Source of the DNA: DALYLB01 sp964468345
GTDB lineage: Bacteria > Acidobacteriota > Blastocatellia > RBC074
Direction: 5' to 3'
NCBI GenBank assembly: GCA_964468345.1
Contig: CAYXVZ010000014.1
Span: 1 to 64,000 of the forward strand
DNA length: 64,000 bases
Shown here: positions 1 to 8,463 of the stretch, piece after piece
Layout: every line of letters starts with the position of its first letter
Numbering within the stretch: position 1 is the stretch's first letter
Position numbers and translations under genes: made by a program
Notes under the pieces: generated by a model
Database searches by the model: none
Told to the model about the DNA's origin: nothing
What the model saw: only the letters and a program-made list of their open reading frames with translations

Positions 1-1749
1 CCAGATGATCTTGATGGTCCAGTTCGCCTTTGATCGCTTCGATGGCCGTGGGCGATTTGAATTTCGCGATGGCGGAGAGAATCGCAAGATGCGCATCGTT
101 GTCGGCATCCTTTCGGCTCATTTTGAGCGCATCGATCAGCAGCGGCAGGCTCGCTTCGCGCGCTTGCGCTCCGAGAATGCCGGCGGCCGTAGCGCGGACG
201 CTGACATCGGGATCGAATAACTGGTCCGGGAAAAACCTGGCGGAATAGTCCGGCGTATTCTTGGGCTGGAAAGTAGGCTGTGTCTCAAGATTTCTGACCA
301 GCTTGTTCACGGCTCGCAGGAATTCCGGCCAGCTTCGCCGGTCGCACTTCAGTGGGCCAGCTTTGGGCATCACGGAGTAAAACAATTCATACCAGGCGTA
401 GTACCAATCCGCCTGTTTTGTCGTGGGCAACCAGGCACTGTAAGCCTGCGCCGCGATCGAAGCCTTTTTCCAATCCCGGCAAAACGATGTTTTCTGATCG
501 CTCAGCCTCGGTTGCAGGGACTTATAAACATCCGCTCCAAACTGCGCGAGAGCAAGCTCCAGCTCCTGTTTGACCGCGGGCCATCCGGCGTTGCGAAGCT
601 CTTTCAAAAACGGCAGGGCGCGCTCGTCTTTAAAAGTCCCGAGGGCGGCGATGATTTCATTTCGCAGATGCGAGTCCTTTTGCTTCTCCTGCCTGCCGAG
701 GTCGATCAATGGCTGCACGGCTTTCGGATCTTTGATCGATGCTAACGCCCGCACGGCGCTCACCTGCACCCAGGAGTCCGGATCGCGCAACGACGCAAGC
801 AAAGGATCGAGCGCGCGCGGATCTTTTGCCACGCCCAGCGCGCGGGCCGCATTGGCGCGGGTTTCCGCATCGCGATCCTGCAGCGCTTCGATCAATTGCG
901 GAACGACGGCCGTCAGCGGCTTGCCGAGGCGAGCCAGGGCATTCGCGGCCTGCGCGCGAATCGCGGCGTGATCGGATTTCAACTGCAATGCGAGCGGCCC
1001 GATTGCATTCGCAGATCGCACGCGCATCAACGCGGTGATGGTGAATGAAACCAGCAATTCCTTGTCCGCATCGAGCGTCGATTTGGGATCGGGAAGCTGC
1101 TGGAGCAAGCGGGCATTGATCTCTTCGATCGCGGGCGCGCCCATCAAATCGGCATTCGCCTGCACGCCGGCGATCTTGCCGAGCGCCTCGACCGGGCGAA
1201 TGCGATCGGCCAGCGAAGATTTGCCGGCTTCGAGAACGGCCAGCAGCGAAGGTACCGCGGCCGGATCTTCGATCTCGCCGAGCGCAAACGCGGCCATTGC
1301 CTGGACGAAGGGAGCCTCTTCGTGCTCGAGCAACGCAATCAACGCCTCGGTCCCGCGGCGATCGCCGATACGCCCAATGGCCAGCGCGGCCCGCTCCCGC
1401 ACGCGCGGCCGATTGTCGTGCAGCAATTCGATCAGTTCCCGGGCATTGAGATTCCGCTGGTCTTCAAGTTCGAGAATGCGGGCGAGCATGTCCGTGGGAA
1501 CGGGGGCCAATCTGCGCGGTTCCTGGGCTTGCAGGTAAGCACAGNNNNNNNNNNNNNNNNNNNNNNNNNNNNNNNNNNNNNNNNNNNNNNNNNNNNNNNN
1601 NNNNNNNNNNNNNNNNNNNNNNNNNNNNNNNNNNNNNNNNNNNNGTCCGTGGGAACGGGGGCCAATCTGCGCGGTTCCTGGGCTTGCAGGTAAGCACAGA
1701 ACAGACACAAAAGAATCAGTATGGAATAAGTCGATCGCAGGATATTCAT
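1..1749 (-). CDS. Secreted HEAT-repeat protein (partial, runs off left edge; contains scaffold gap)
   Basis: The ATG at 1749 opens a signal peptide (about residues 1-23, hydrophobic ILILLCLF, ending AYLQAQ). A 100-N gap interrupts the gene near codon 35, but the 55 nt on either side are identical. Merging them restores one open frame (PVPTD joined to MLARILELEDQ) that continues to the window edge. The rest is a chain of HEAT-like helical hairpins with recurring ALGxIxDPxAVxxLL patterns, for example around 1260, 850 and 740. Such repeats usually form protein-binding scaffolds. Some relatives carry an enzymatic domain after the repeats, but any such part lies outside the window. Family call firm, function unknown. 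Confidence 0.8.
1490..1699. other. Scaffold gap of 100 N with 55-nt duplicated flanks
   Basis: Ns occupy 1545-1644. The 55 nt at 1490-1544 and at 1645-1699 are identical. Joining the two contigs through that overlap keeps the HEAT-protein frame open, so the gap probably contains no missing sequence. Confidence 0.9.
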
Positions 1750-1812
1750 TTCGACAATACTCTTTGTCCGCCCTTATCTTAATCAGTACAAACAATTTTA
1801 AGACAAGGCGTT

Positions 1813-1896
1813 TACCACGAAGAAACGAAGAGCACGAAGAAAAGCGCATCAACCGGCTTTCTTTCTTTTCTTCGTGCTCTTCGTTTCTTCGTGGTA
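1813..1896. repeat. Palindromic element A1 (CACGAAG-word hairpin)
   Basis: Perfect 32-nt arms at 1813-1844 and 1865-1896 with a 20-nt loop. Each arm is made of degenerate repeats of an ACGAAGAg/a word. It lies between the start of the HEAT gene and the 3' end of the amidohydrolase gene. The same family occurs at 6467-6555 and 47760-48022. Confidence 0.9.
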
Positions 1897-1913
1897 GACG
1901 TTTCTGATTTCGA

Positions 1914-3581
1914 TTACTGCTGCCGCGAAGAGGCGGTTGCGCCGCCCGTGCCGGCGGCGGGCGCTTTCGGCGCGGCCTTGGCGGCCTCGACCATGCGGGC
2001 GACGTCGTCGAGCAGTTTCTTCGCGTCGTACACAATGCCGTCCTTGATCGTGTACTTCACGCCGCCGACGCGTTCGACCTGATTCGTCTGATCGTTCAAA
2101 CGAATCGCGCCCGTGCCATAGAGCACTTTCAAATTCGCCACCGGATTTTCCGGCACGAGGATCAGGTCGGCCAGCTTGCCCGGCCGGATCACGCCGAAAT
2201 CCATCGGGCGATTCTGCTGTTGCGAGAGCAACTCCGCGCCGTTGAAGGTCGCCGAGCGAATCACTTCGAGCGGATGAAAGCCCGCCTCCTGCAAGAGCTC
2301 CAGTTCGCGGATGTATTCGAACCCATAGGTCTTATAAATGAACCCCGAATCCGAGCCCGTCGTGACGCGGCCGCCGCGATTCTTGAATTCATTGACGAAG
2401 GCCATCCACAGCCGGTAGTTGTTTTTCCACTCGATCTCGTCCTGCGTCGTCCAGTTGAACCAGTAAGAGCCATGGGCTTCGCGGCTGGGCGAATAGAATT
2501 TCCACAGCGAGGGCAGCGTGTATTTGTCGTGCCATTCGGCGCGCATCGCGCGCATCAGGTCGCGGCTGGCTTCATAAATCGTGAAGGTCGGATCGATCGT
2601 GAAGTTGAGCTTCACGAGTTCGTCCATGATCTCGTTCCATTTTTTGCTGCCGGGCGGCGCGGCCTGCTTCCACAAGCGGCCGGCCTGACCGAAGCGATGC
2701 TGCTCGTCGTTGTAGTTGTAATCGAGAGGAAAGTCCTGCACCACGCGATCGGCAAAGAGCGATTCGGGCAGGCCGTACCAGTGTTCCATCGAGCCCATGC
2801 CCAGGCGCGCGGCCTGAATGACATTCGTTCGCACGACGCCCGTCTGCGCCATATGCGTCGTGCGGCCCATGTTCTGGATTTTCGCCTCGTCCATCAGCGC
2901 GGCCATGATTTCCGGATCGAAGATCGGATCGCTGCCGATCAGCTTAAAGCCATCCGCGCCTTTCTGCTTCGCCCAGCGAACGTATTCGCGGGCGATGTCC
3001 GGATTCGTGATCGGGCCTTTGTCCCAGTTCGCGCCGGGCCGAACATACACGAAGATTCGCGGCGCGACGATTTCATTCTTCGCGCTCCGCTCGCGTTCGC
3101 GCAGCGTCCAGTCCACGCCGTTGCCTGAGCCCGGATCGCGAATCGTCGTCACGCCGTGCGCCATCCATAATTTGTACACGTATTCCGCGGGCGTTCCCTG
3201 CATCGCGCCGCCGATGTGCGCGTGGCAATCGACGAATCCCGGCAACAGATACATCCCCGTGGCGTCGATTTCCTTTGTGCCTTTGGCCGGCCGGGCGGTT
3301 TCGCGAATGGGAACCTTCGGATAGCCGACGCTGCGGATTTCCGCAATGCGGTTCTTTTCGATTACAAGATCGACCGGCCCCATCGGCGGCGCGCCGGTGC
3401 CGTCGATCATTGTCGCGCCGCGAATCACCAGCCGATCGAAGGGCCCTTCGCCTTCGCCGGCCTTGCGATCCGGCCCGGGCTCTACGCCCGCGCGGCGTTG
3501 CTGCGCCTGCGCCCAGGCGATCCAGGAACTGAATACGACTACCGAAATCACGAGCAAGAGTCTGCGCGTCCATCGTGCCAT
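1914..3581 (-). CDS. Secreted metal-dependent amidohydrolase
   Basis: About 555 residues from the ATG at 3581, preceded by an AGAGGA ribosome site. Upstream in-frame codons lack protein-like sequence. Signal peptide residues 1-25 (RRLLLVISVVVFSS, ending AWAQAQ). The amidohydrolase fold is shown by PGFVDCHAHIGG (metal-binding HxH), later His residues in THMAQTG and MEHWYG, and the late TGSDSGF motif carrying the expected aspartate. The C-terminal strand RPGKLADLILV is typical of imidazolonepropionase-like enzymes. Hydrolysis of a cyclic amide or peptide-like substrate outside the cytoplasm is likely, but the substrate cannot be told. The C-terminus is Ala/Gly rich. It is transcribed toward the HEAT gene with element A1 between them. 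Confidence 0.88.
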   Translation of the reverse strand: MARWTRRLLLVISVVVFSSWIAWAQAQQRRAGVEPGPDRKAGEGEGPFDRLVIRGATMIDGTGAPPMGPVDLVIEKNRIAEIRSVGYPKVPIRETARPAKGTKEIDATGMYLLPGFVDCHAHIGGAMQGTPAEYVYKLWMAHGVTTIRDPGSGNGVDWTLRERERSAKNEIVAPRIFVYVRPGANWDKGPITNPDIAREYVRWAKQKGADGFKLIGSDPIFDPEIMAALMDEAKIQNMGRTTHMAQTGVVRTNVIQAARLGMGSMEHWYGLPESLFADRVVQDFPLDYNYNDEQHRFGQAGRLWKQAAPPGSKKWNEIMDELVKLNFTIDPTFTIYEASRDLMRAMRAEWHDKYTLPSLWKFYSPSREAHGSYWFNWTTQDEIEWKNNYRLWMAFVNEFKNRGGRVTTGSDSGFIYKTYGFEYIRELELLQEAGFHPLEVIRSATFNGAELLSQQQNRPMDFGVIRPGKLADLILVPENPVANLKVLYGTGAIRLNDQTNQVERVGGVKYTIKDGIVYDAKKLLDDVARMVEAAKAAPKAPAAGTGGATASSRQQ

Positions 3582-3757
3582 CGAATGATTCCTCTCAAAA
3601 TGGATTGGTCTTTCGTTGTACCGCGGTTGGATGCAAAGGATGGACTGATTCGAAGCCGATTGCAAGATTCTCGCTCTTTCCCTTCTCGAAACCTTGCAAT
3701 CTCGGGGCGCTGTTGCCATCATCTCGCTGCAATTTTTCCACCTGATGCCCGGTTTGC

Positions 3758-3829
3758 TACAGAAAAATTACGGTCAGAAAAATTCCCTCTTGCAGATATG
3801 CATATTTTTCTGTCCCGCATTTTTCTGTA
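3758..3829. repeat. Palindromic element P1 (CAGAAAAAT hairpin)
   Basis: Arms at 3758-3783 and 3804-3829 pair with a few mismatches. Each arm holds two copies of a CAGAAAAAT word. It lies just upstream of the FAH-family gene. A close relative is inside the signal-peptide region of the propeller gene at 16514. Confidence 0.75.
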
Positions 3830-3864
3830 TCGTCCACTATTTCGTTTTTTACAACCCAGGATCA

Positions 3865-4704
3865 ATGAAACTCTACAAAACCAAACATGGCCCGGTGATC
3901 GAAGACCGGGGCGCTTTTTGTCAATTGCCCGAAAACGATTGGGATGTGCTGCTCAATCGCAACGATCTGGAAAACGTGCTGACCAGCATGTCGCGGCGCG
4001 GGACCGCCCTGCCGGATTTCAACCCGGCCACGGATGCGCTGGCGCCGATCGAACAACAGGAAGTCTGGGCCGCGGGCGTCACCTATTACCGCAGTCGCAC
4101 GGCCCGCATGGAAGAATCGAAATCGGCCGGCGGCGGCGACTTTTATGAGCGCGTTTATGATGCGCCGCGACCCGAACTGTTTTTCAAAGCCACGCCGCAT
4201 CGCGTGTCCGGCCCCGGCGCTGACGTCCGCATACGCCGCGATTCGAAATGGAATGTGCCCGAGCCGGAACTGGCGCTGGTCGTGAATTCGTACGGCAACA
4301 TCATCGGCTACACGATCGGCAATGATATGAGCTCGCGCGATATCGAGGGTGAAAACCCGCTCTATCTGCCGCAGGCGAAGGTCTACGCGCAATGTTGCGG
4401 CCTGGGACCGGCGATTCTGGTGTCTTCGAAACCGCTGGAGATCACGACAGAAATTCATCTCGAAATTCTTCGCGAAGGCCGGCAGGCATTCAGCGGCATC
4501 ACGGAATTGACCAATATGAAACGCTCGCCGACGGAACTGGCCGAATATCTGTTCCGCGACAATGTCTTCCCCTATGGCTGCTTTCTGCTGACCGGCACGG
4601 GCATTGTCCCGCCGGATGATTTCACGCTGTTGCCGGGCGATGAAATCCGCATCACGATCGAACCGATCGGAACGCTGATCAACAAAGTCACGCAAGGCGA
4701 TTGA
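3865..4704 (+). CDS. Fumarylacetoacetate-hydrolase family protein, probable 2-keto-3-deoxy-sugar-acid dehydratase
   Basis: 279 residues from the ATG at 3865; the longer frame upstream reads through palindrome P1 and is not protein-like. The FAH fold is recognisable from WAAGVTYYRS near the N-terminus, the acidic metal-ligand segment VPEPELAL, and GYTIGNDMSSRDIE. FAH-family members either hydrolyse C-C bonds or dehydrate 2-keto-3-deoxy sugar acids. The downstream neighbour, 178 nt away and on the same strand, looks like 2-oxoglutarate semialdehyde dehydrogenase. By comparison with pentose pathways that pair these families, this is most likely a 2-keto-3-deoxypentonate dehydratase feeding the dehydrogenase. 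That assignment is inference from context. Confidence 0.8.
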   Translation: MKLYKTKHGPVIEDRGAFCQLPENDWDVLLNRNDLENVLTSMSRRGTALPDFNPATDALAPIEQQEVWAAGVTYYRSRTARMEESKSAGGGDFYERVYDAPRPELFFKATPHRVSGPGADVRIRRDSKWNVPEPELALVVNSYGNIIGYTIGNDMSSRDIEGENPLYLPQAKVYAQCCGLGPAILVSSKPLEITTEIHLEILREGRQAFSGITELTNMKRSPTELAEYLFRDNVFPYGCFLLTGTGIVPPDDFTLLPGDEIRITIEPIGTLINKVTQGD

Positions 4705-4745
4705 TCGCCACCCTAAATGGAATATTTGCGAAAAGCGGGAGAAAA

Positions 4746-4823
4746 ACGGAACAAACGAAAATAACGGAACAGACGAAAACAGCATACCCTCTTCGTCTGT
4801 TCCGTTATTTTCGTTTGTTCCGT
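4746..4823. repeat. Palindromic element B1 (CGGAACA/ACGAAA-word hairpin)
   Basis: Perfect 32-nt arms at 4746-4777 and 4792-4823 with a 14-nt loop. Located between the FAH and aldehyde dehydrogenase genes. Relatives are at 25825-25913, 47886-47960 and 62771-62860. Confidence 0.9.
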
Positions 4824-4882
4824 CCTCTCTTCACCCTTCGCTGCATGCCCTTCGGCTGTCAGCTGCAAAATCAAAGAGAACC

Positions 4883-6457
4883 ATGGAAATGAACGGAAAA
4901 AATCTGATTGCTGGGATGGTAGTGAGTGCAGGCGGAAAAACCTTTGCGTCCCGCGCCGTCGAGATGCAATTCGAAGAGGCCGGCGAGGCCGAAGTCAACG
5001 CCGCCGCCGAAGCCGCCGCCGCGGCCTTTGAAGCCTATCGGCATACATCGCCGGAAGCGCGCGCCGCTTTTCTCGAACGCATCGGCGCGGAGATCGAAGC
5101 GCTCGGCGAGGAATTGCTGACTACCGCGCATGCGGAAACCGCGTTACCCGTGGCCGAGCGCCTGGCCGGCGAGCGCGGGCGGACCGTCAATCAATTGAAG
5201 ATGTTCGCGAATCTCGTTCGCGAAGGCTCGTGGGTCGAGGCGCGCATCGATCGCGCACTGCCGGATCGAAAGCCGCTGCCCAAGCCCGACATCCGCCGCA
5301 TGCTGTTGCCGATCGGTCCGGTGGCGGTCTTTGCGGCGAGCAATTTTCCGCTGGCCTTTTCGGTCGCGGGCGGCGACACGGCATCGGCCCTTGCGGCCGG
5401 CTGCCCGGTCATCGTTAAAGCGCATCCCGCGCATCCCGCGACGTCGGAACTGGTCGCCCAGGCCATCGCGAAAGCCGCCGCTGAAACGGGCATGCCCGCG
5501 GGCGTGTTTTCCCTGCTTCACAGCACGCAGAATGAAATCGCCATTGCCCTGGTCAAACATCCGATCGTCAAAGCCGTCGGCTTCACGGGATCGCTGCGCG
5601 CCGGCCGCGCCCTGTTCGACGCCGCGGCGAGCCGCCCCGAGCCGATTCCGGTGTATGCCGAAATGGGCAGCACCAATCCGGTGTTTCTCCTGCCCCGCGC
5701 CCTGGAACAACGGACCGAGGCGTTAGCCGAAGGACTGAAAAACTCCGTCACGCTCGGCGTGGGCCAATTCTGCACCTGTCCCGGTCTGGCCGTCGGCATT
5801 GGCGGAACAGCCTTCGGCGAATTCGCGACGAAATTATCGGAGCTGATCACGGACGCGCCGCTCGGCAAAATGCTTTATCCGGGCATTCTGCAGACGTATC
5901 AAAACGGGCTGAAACGCCTGGGCGCGATCGAGGGCGTCGAAACCGTGCAATCGTCGATCACGGCCGAACTCGGTCACATCGAAGCCCGGCCGTCGCTCTT
6001 CCTGACCGATCCGAAAACATTTTCAGAGCATCCGGAACTCGGCGAAGAGGTCTTCGGTCCCTCGACGGTGGTCGTTCGCTGCAACTCGCGTGAAGAGATG
6101 GAATCGATTGCGCGCAATCTCGAAGGCCATCTGACCGCGACGATTCATGGCACCGAGGCCGATCTGGCGGAATATGCTTCGCTGGTGTCGATTCTGGAAA
6201 ACAAGGCGGGACGATTGCTGTTCAATGGCTTTCCAACCGGCGTCGAAGTCTGCCCCTCGATGCAACACGGCGGTCCCTATCCGGCCACAACGGATTCGCG
6301 CACGACTTCGGTCGGCACCGCGGCTATCTCTCGCTTCGCGCGCCCCGTGGCTTATCAGAACTTCCCGCAGGCCGCGCTGCCGGCGGAACTGCGCAATGAA
6401 AATCCACGCAACCTCTGGCGTCTCGTTGATGGCGAACTGACGCAGGCCGCAGTTTGA
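4883..6457 (+). CDS. Aldehyde dehydrogenase, probable 2,5-dioxovalerate (2-oxoglutarate semialdehyde) dehydrogenase
   Basis: 524 residues, cytoplasmic, full length for the NADP-type branch of the aldehyde dehydrogenase superfamily. Visible marks are the cofactor-region segments PIGPVAVFAASNFPLAF and GCPVIVKAHPAHP, the FTGS turn, the general-base region AEMGSTNPVFLLP, and the catalytic cysteine in GQFCTCPG. Preference for 2-oxoglutarate semialdehyde is suggested by overall resemblance to the KGSADH group and by the FAH-family dehydratase upstream; together they would complete conversion of a keto-deoxy pentonate to 2-oxoglutarate. No other pathway genes are in the window. Confidence 0.85.
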   Translation: MEMNGKNLIAGMVVSAGGKTFASRAVEMQFEEAGEAEVNAAAEAAAAAFEAYRHTSPEARAAFLERIGAEIEALGEELLTTAHAETALPVAERLAGERGRTVNQLKMFANLVREGSWVEARIDRALPDRKPLPKPDIRRMLLPIGPVAVFAASNFPLAFSVAGGDTASALAAGCPVIVKAHPAHPATSELVAQAIAKAAAETGMPAGVFSLLHSTQNEIAIALVKHPIVKAVGFTGSLRAGRALFDAAASRPEPIPVYAEMGSTNPVFLLPRALEQRTEALAEGLKNSVTLGVGQFCTCPGLAVGIGGTAFGEFATKLSELITDAPLGKMLYPGILQTYQNGLKRLGAIEGVETVQSSITAELGHIEARPSLFLTDPKTFSEHPELGEEVFGPSTVVVRCNSREEMESIARNLEGHLTATIHGTEADLAEYASLVSILENKAGRLLFNGFPTGVEVCPSMQHGGPYPATTDSRTTSVGTAAISRFARPVAYQNFPQAALPAELRNENPRNLWRLVDGELTQAAV

Positions 6458-6466
6458 AAAATTGAA

Positions 6467-6555
6467 ACCACGAAGAAACGAAGAGCACGAAGAGAAGAAG
6501 AGAATCGTGTTTCAGGCTATTCCTACTTCCTTCGCGCTCTTCGTTTCTTCGTGGT
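6467..6555. repeat. Palindromic element A2 (CACGAAG-word hairpin)
   Basis: 26-nt arms at 6467-6492 and 6530-6555 with one mismatch, between two convergent genes. Same family as A1, but the loop is unrelated. Confidence 0.88.
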
Positions 6556-6601
6556 AAATTTCTTTTCTTGAAAGCCCTGCCAATCCCTTGCAGCGCTCCG
6601 G

Positions 6602-6955
6602 TTATTTCCTTTCCAAATCCTTCAACACTTTTTTGGGAAGCTTCTCGCGGACCAGATCATACGAATGCCGCACCAGCCGCTGCAATTCCTTCTTGGGAAT
6701 CGTGCCGAAGCTGTGCAGCGCGATCCAGTGATATCGCGCTGCATATGGCGCGGGCACGATGCCGTCCTGTTCGGTCAGCTCGGCAAACTCCTCCGGCGTG
6801 CATTTGAATGACATCACGAGCGGTGATGAGTTATCGAGCACGACCACCGCAAACATCTTGCCGGCGATTTTAAACACCAGATCATTTCCCCACTGCACCG
6901 TCTCTGTAGCGTGCGGAAAGGACATGCAATACTCCCGCATCCTTTCGTGATCCAT
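6602..6955 (-). CDS. MmcQ/YjbR family protein
   Basis: 117 residues, the usual size for the family. The ATG at 6955 follows a GGAG site. Family features are the N-terminal REYCMSFPHATETVQWG, the central strand KMFAVVVL, and the late ARYHWIALHSFG segment, which suits the small CyaY-like/DNA-binding-like fold assigned to YjbR proteins. No enzymatic residues are evident and the biological role of the family is poorly known. It stands beside a DoxX gene on the same strand. Confidence 0.85.
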   Translation of the reverse strand: MDHERMREYCMSFPHATETVQWGNDLVFKIAGKMFAVVVLDNSSPLVMSFKCTPEEFAELTEQDGIVPAPYAARYHWIALHSFGTIPKKELQRLVRHSYDLVREKLPKKVLKDLERK

Positions 6956-6980
6956 GCCGCTGCTCCTTTCAGAAAAATAA

Positions 6981-7012
6981 TGCCGCAGATCGTACAGAAA
7001 AACGCGGATCGG
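6981..7012. repeat. Single-arm D-family repeat (GCCGCAGAT...ACGCGGATC)
   Basis: One copy of the GCCGCAGAT/CAGAAAAACGCGGATC word series, without a matching opposite arm, in the spacer between YjbR and DoxX. Full hairpins of this family are at 8301-8456 and 46111-46266. Confidence 0.6.
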
Positions 7013-7051
7013 AACCGTAGACCCCTTCCTTTCAGTTGGGTCTTTCCGCGG

Positions 7052-7414
7052 CTACTCCCGTGTGTACCACCATGCCCAGGCGATGAGAACGAACTGCAGC
7101 GGAATGCGAATGTAATGGAAGATCATGGGCAGATTATATAAATGGTTATTGAGCGCCATATGAATATTGGCCGGAAAGACCGCAATCAACAGCAGCACCA
7201 GCCCCCACGCGCCCCATTTCTGATATTTCGGAATCAGCAACATAATCCCGAAGATGGCTTCGAGCGCCCCCGCCAGCAAATGCAGCGCCGATGGGAAAGG
7301 CAAATACGGCGGCATGATGCGCAGATAAAACTCCGGGTTCCGGAAATGGTTGAAGCCCGCCGCAATAAAAATCAGCGCGAATACATACTTTAAGATAATT
7401 TTCGTTTTTCCCAT
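7052..7414 (-). CDS. DoxX family membrane protein
   Basis: 120 residues with four hydrophobic segments (about 9-24, 44-62, 70-86, 98-115). The AAGGAG site five bases before the ATG at 7414 fixes the start. The pattern FIAAGFNHFRNPEFYLRIMPPYLPFP followed by a Gly-rich membrane helix (GALEAIFGIMLLIPK) is typical of small DoxX-like proteins. These sit in the inner membrane and are often linked to quinone or redox chemistry, but no catalytic residue defines this one. Its 5' end is about 110 bp from the divergent toxin-antitoxin pair. Confidence 0.82.
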   Translation of the reverse strand: MGKTKIILKYVFALIFIAAGFNHFRNPEFYLRIMPPYLPFPSALHLLAGALEAIFGIMLLIPKYQKWGAWGLVLLLIAVFPANIHMALNNHLYNLPMIFHYIRIPLQFVLIAWAWWYTRE

Positions 7415-7470
7415 GAGGTCTCCTTGTGCGGGCTTTCATACCATACTGGAGCGGGGATTTGATAGAGTGA

Positions 7471-7509
7471 TTGTCCTCGAAGTGCAATATAGCTATAATA
7501 GCCATATTG
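7471..7509 (+). promoter_or_regulatory. Toxin-antitoxin promoter with palindromic operator
   Basis: A -35 box TTGTCC (7471-7476), a 17-nt spacer and a perfect -10 box TATAAT (7494-7499) precede the antitoxin gene. The -10 box sits inside a near-perfect 25-bp palindrome (7485-7509; arms CAATATAGCTAT / ATAGCCATATTG). An operator covering the -10 box is what autoregulation by a Phd-type antitoxin would need. Confidence 0.72.
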
Positions 7510-7529
7510 ATAAAGTCTGAGGAATAACA

Positions 7530-7829
7530 ATGAACAGCGTCAATATTGCTGAATTGAAGAACAATCTTTCCCGGTACCTCGAACTGGTCAAAGCCGGCAA
7601 GGAGATCATCATCCGCGACCGCTCGCTCCCGGTGGCGCGCCTGGCGCCGTTGCGCGGAAGCGAGGCGCCGGGCGATGAGTTGCAGCGGCTCGCCGCCCAG
7701 GGAAAAATCCGCCTGGGAGAAGAAAACATTGACGATGCATATTGGAAATTGAAATTTCCGAAGGGAAAAGCCGGGAACAACAAGAACCTGCTGCAACGAG
7801 TGATCGATGAGGAACGCGATGGCGACTAA
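7530..7829 (+). CDS. Phd/YefM-type antitoxin
   Basis: 99 residues. The ATG at 7530 follows a TGAGGA site. The N-terminal half (VNIAELKNNLSRYLELVKAG, then EIIIRDRSLPVARLAPL) is the classical Phd/YefM DNA-binding fold that dimerises and binds an operator. The C-terminal half is charged and probably wraps the toxin. The stop codon overlaps the toxin start by 11 nt, indicating translational coupling. The palindrome 21 nt upstream is its likely binding site. Role: neutralise the PIN-domain toxin and repress the pair. Confidence 0.88.
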   Translation: MNSVNIAELKNNLSRYLELVKAGKEIIIRDRSLPVARLAPLRGSEAPGDELQRLAAQGKIRLGEENIDDAYWKLKFPKGKAGNNKNLLQRVIDEERDGD

Positions 7830-8277
7830 CCGGCCTCGCCCCAAACCGGAGCCGGGCTTCTGGGATACGAGCGCGATTCTGCCGCTCTGCTGCCGGCAGC
7901 CTCAATCCGCCGCGGCTCGCCAATCCGCGCGGATCTATGGCCTTCAGATCGTCTGGTGGGGCACGGCCGTCGAATGTTATAGCGCCTTCTGTCGATTGAC
8001 GCGGGAAGGATCGCTGACCGCAAAAGAAGGGCAGGTGGCATTTAAAGCGCTCGACCTGCTGCGCAACCGGTGGAACGAAATGTTGCCTTCGGATGAGATC
8101 CGGCAAATCTCAGAGCGCCTCCTGCGAATCCATCCGCTGCGCGCCGCCGATGCTCTGCAATTGGCCGCCGCCCTGGTCTGGTGCGACCAATACCCAAACG
8201 GAAGACCCTTTCTCTGCGCGGATCACCGGCTCAGCGAAGCCGCCGAGAAAGAAGGCTTCCGCGTAATTCGTTTCTAA
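7819..8277 (+). CDS. PIN-domain ribonuclease toxin (VapC-like)
   Basis: 152 residues from the ATG at 7819, which has a GAGGAA site inside the antitoxin gene and overlaps the antitoxin stop. The four acidic residues expected of a PIN nuclease are present: Asp16 (FWDTSAI), Glu52 (AVECYSA), Asp111 (RAADALQ) and Asp135 (CADHRL). PIN toxins cleave tRNA or rRNA in a magnesium-dependent way; the target here is unknown. The N-terminal dozen residues are basic and proline rich and precede the first catalytic strand, slightly longer than usual. Confidence 0.88.
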   Translation: MATNRPRPKPEPGFWDTSAILPLCCRQPQSAAARQSARIYGLQIVWWGTAVECYSAFCRLTREGSLTAKEGQVAFKALDLLRNRWNEMLPSDEIRQISERLLRIHPLRAADALQLAAALVWCDQYPNGRPFLCADHRLSEAAEKEGFRVIRF

Positions 8278-8300
8278 ATCACATTTGCAATTAAAGAAAT

Positions 8301-8456
8301 AAGCCGCAGATTTACGCAGAAAAACGCGGATCGGATGAAGATCTGCGTCATTCCGTGTAGATCTGCGGCTTGTTCTTCTTACAAACTTTAGCCGCAAAGC
8401 AACACAGACAAACGCGGATCGGATCCGATCCGCGTTCTTCTGCGTAAATCTGCGGC
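8301..8456. repeat. Compound palindromic element D2 (GCCGCAGAT family)
   Basis: Outer arms of 16 nt match perfectly (8303-8318 with 8441-8456). An inner 22-bp perfect palindrome spans 8413-8434, and a further GCCGCAGAT/ATCTGCGGC pair lies at 8303-8311 and 8361-8369. It fills the spacer between the convergent toxin and propeller genes. Confidence 0.82.
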
Positions 8457-8463
8457 AACGTTT

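Noticed and set aside
2220..3128. 302-codon plus-strand frame within the amidohydrolase
   Set aside because: Shadow frame over the metal-site region of a clear enzyme.
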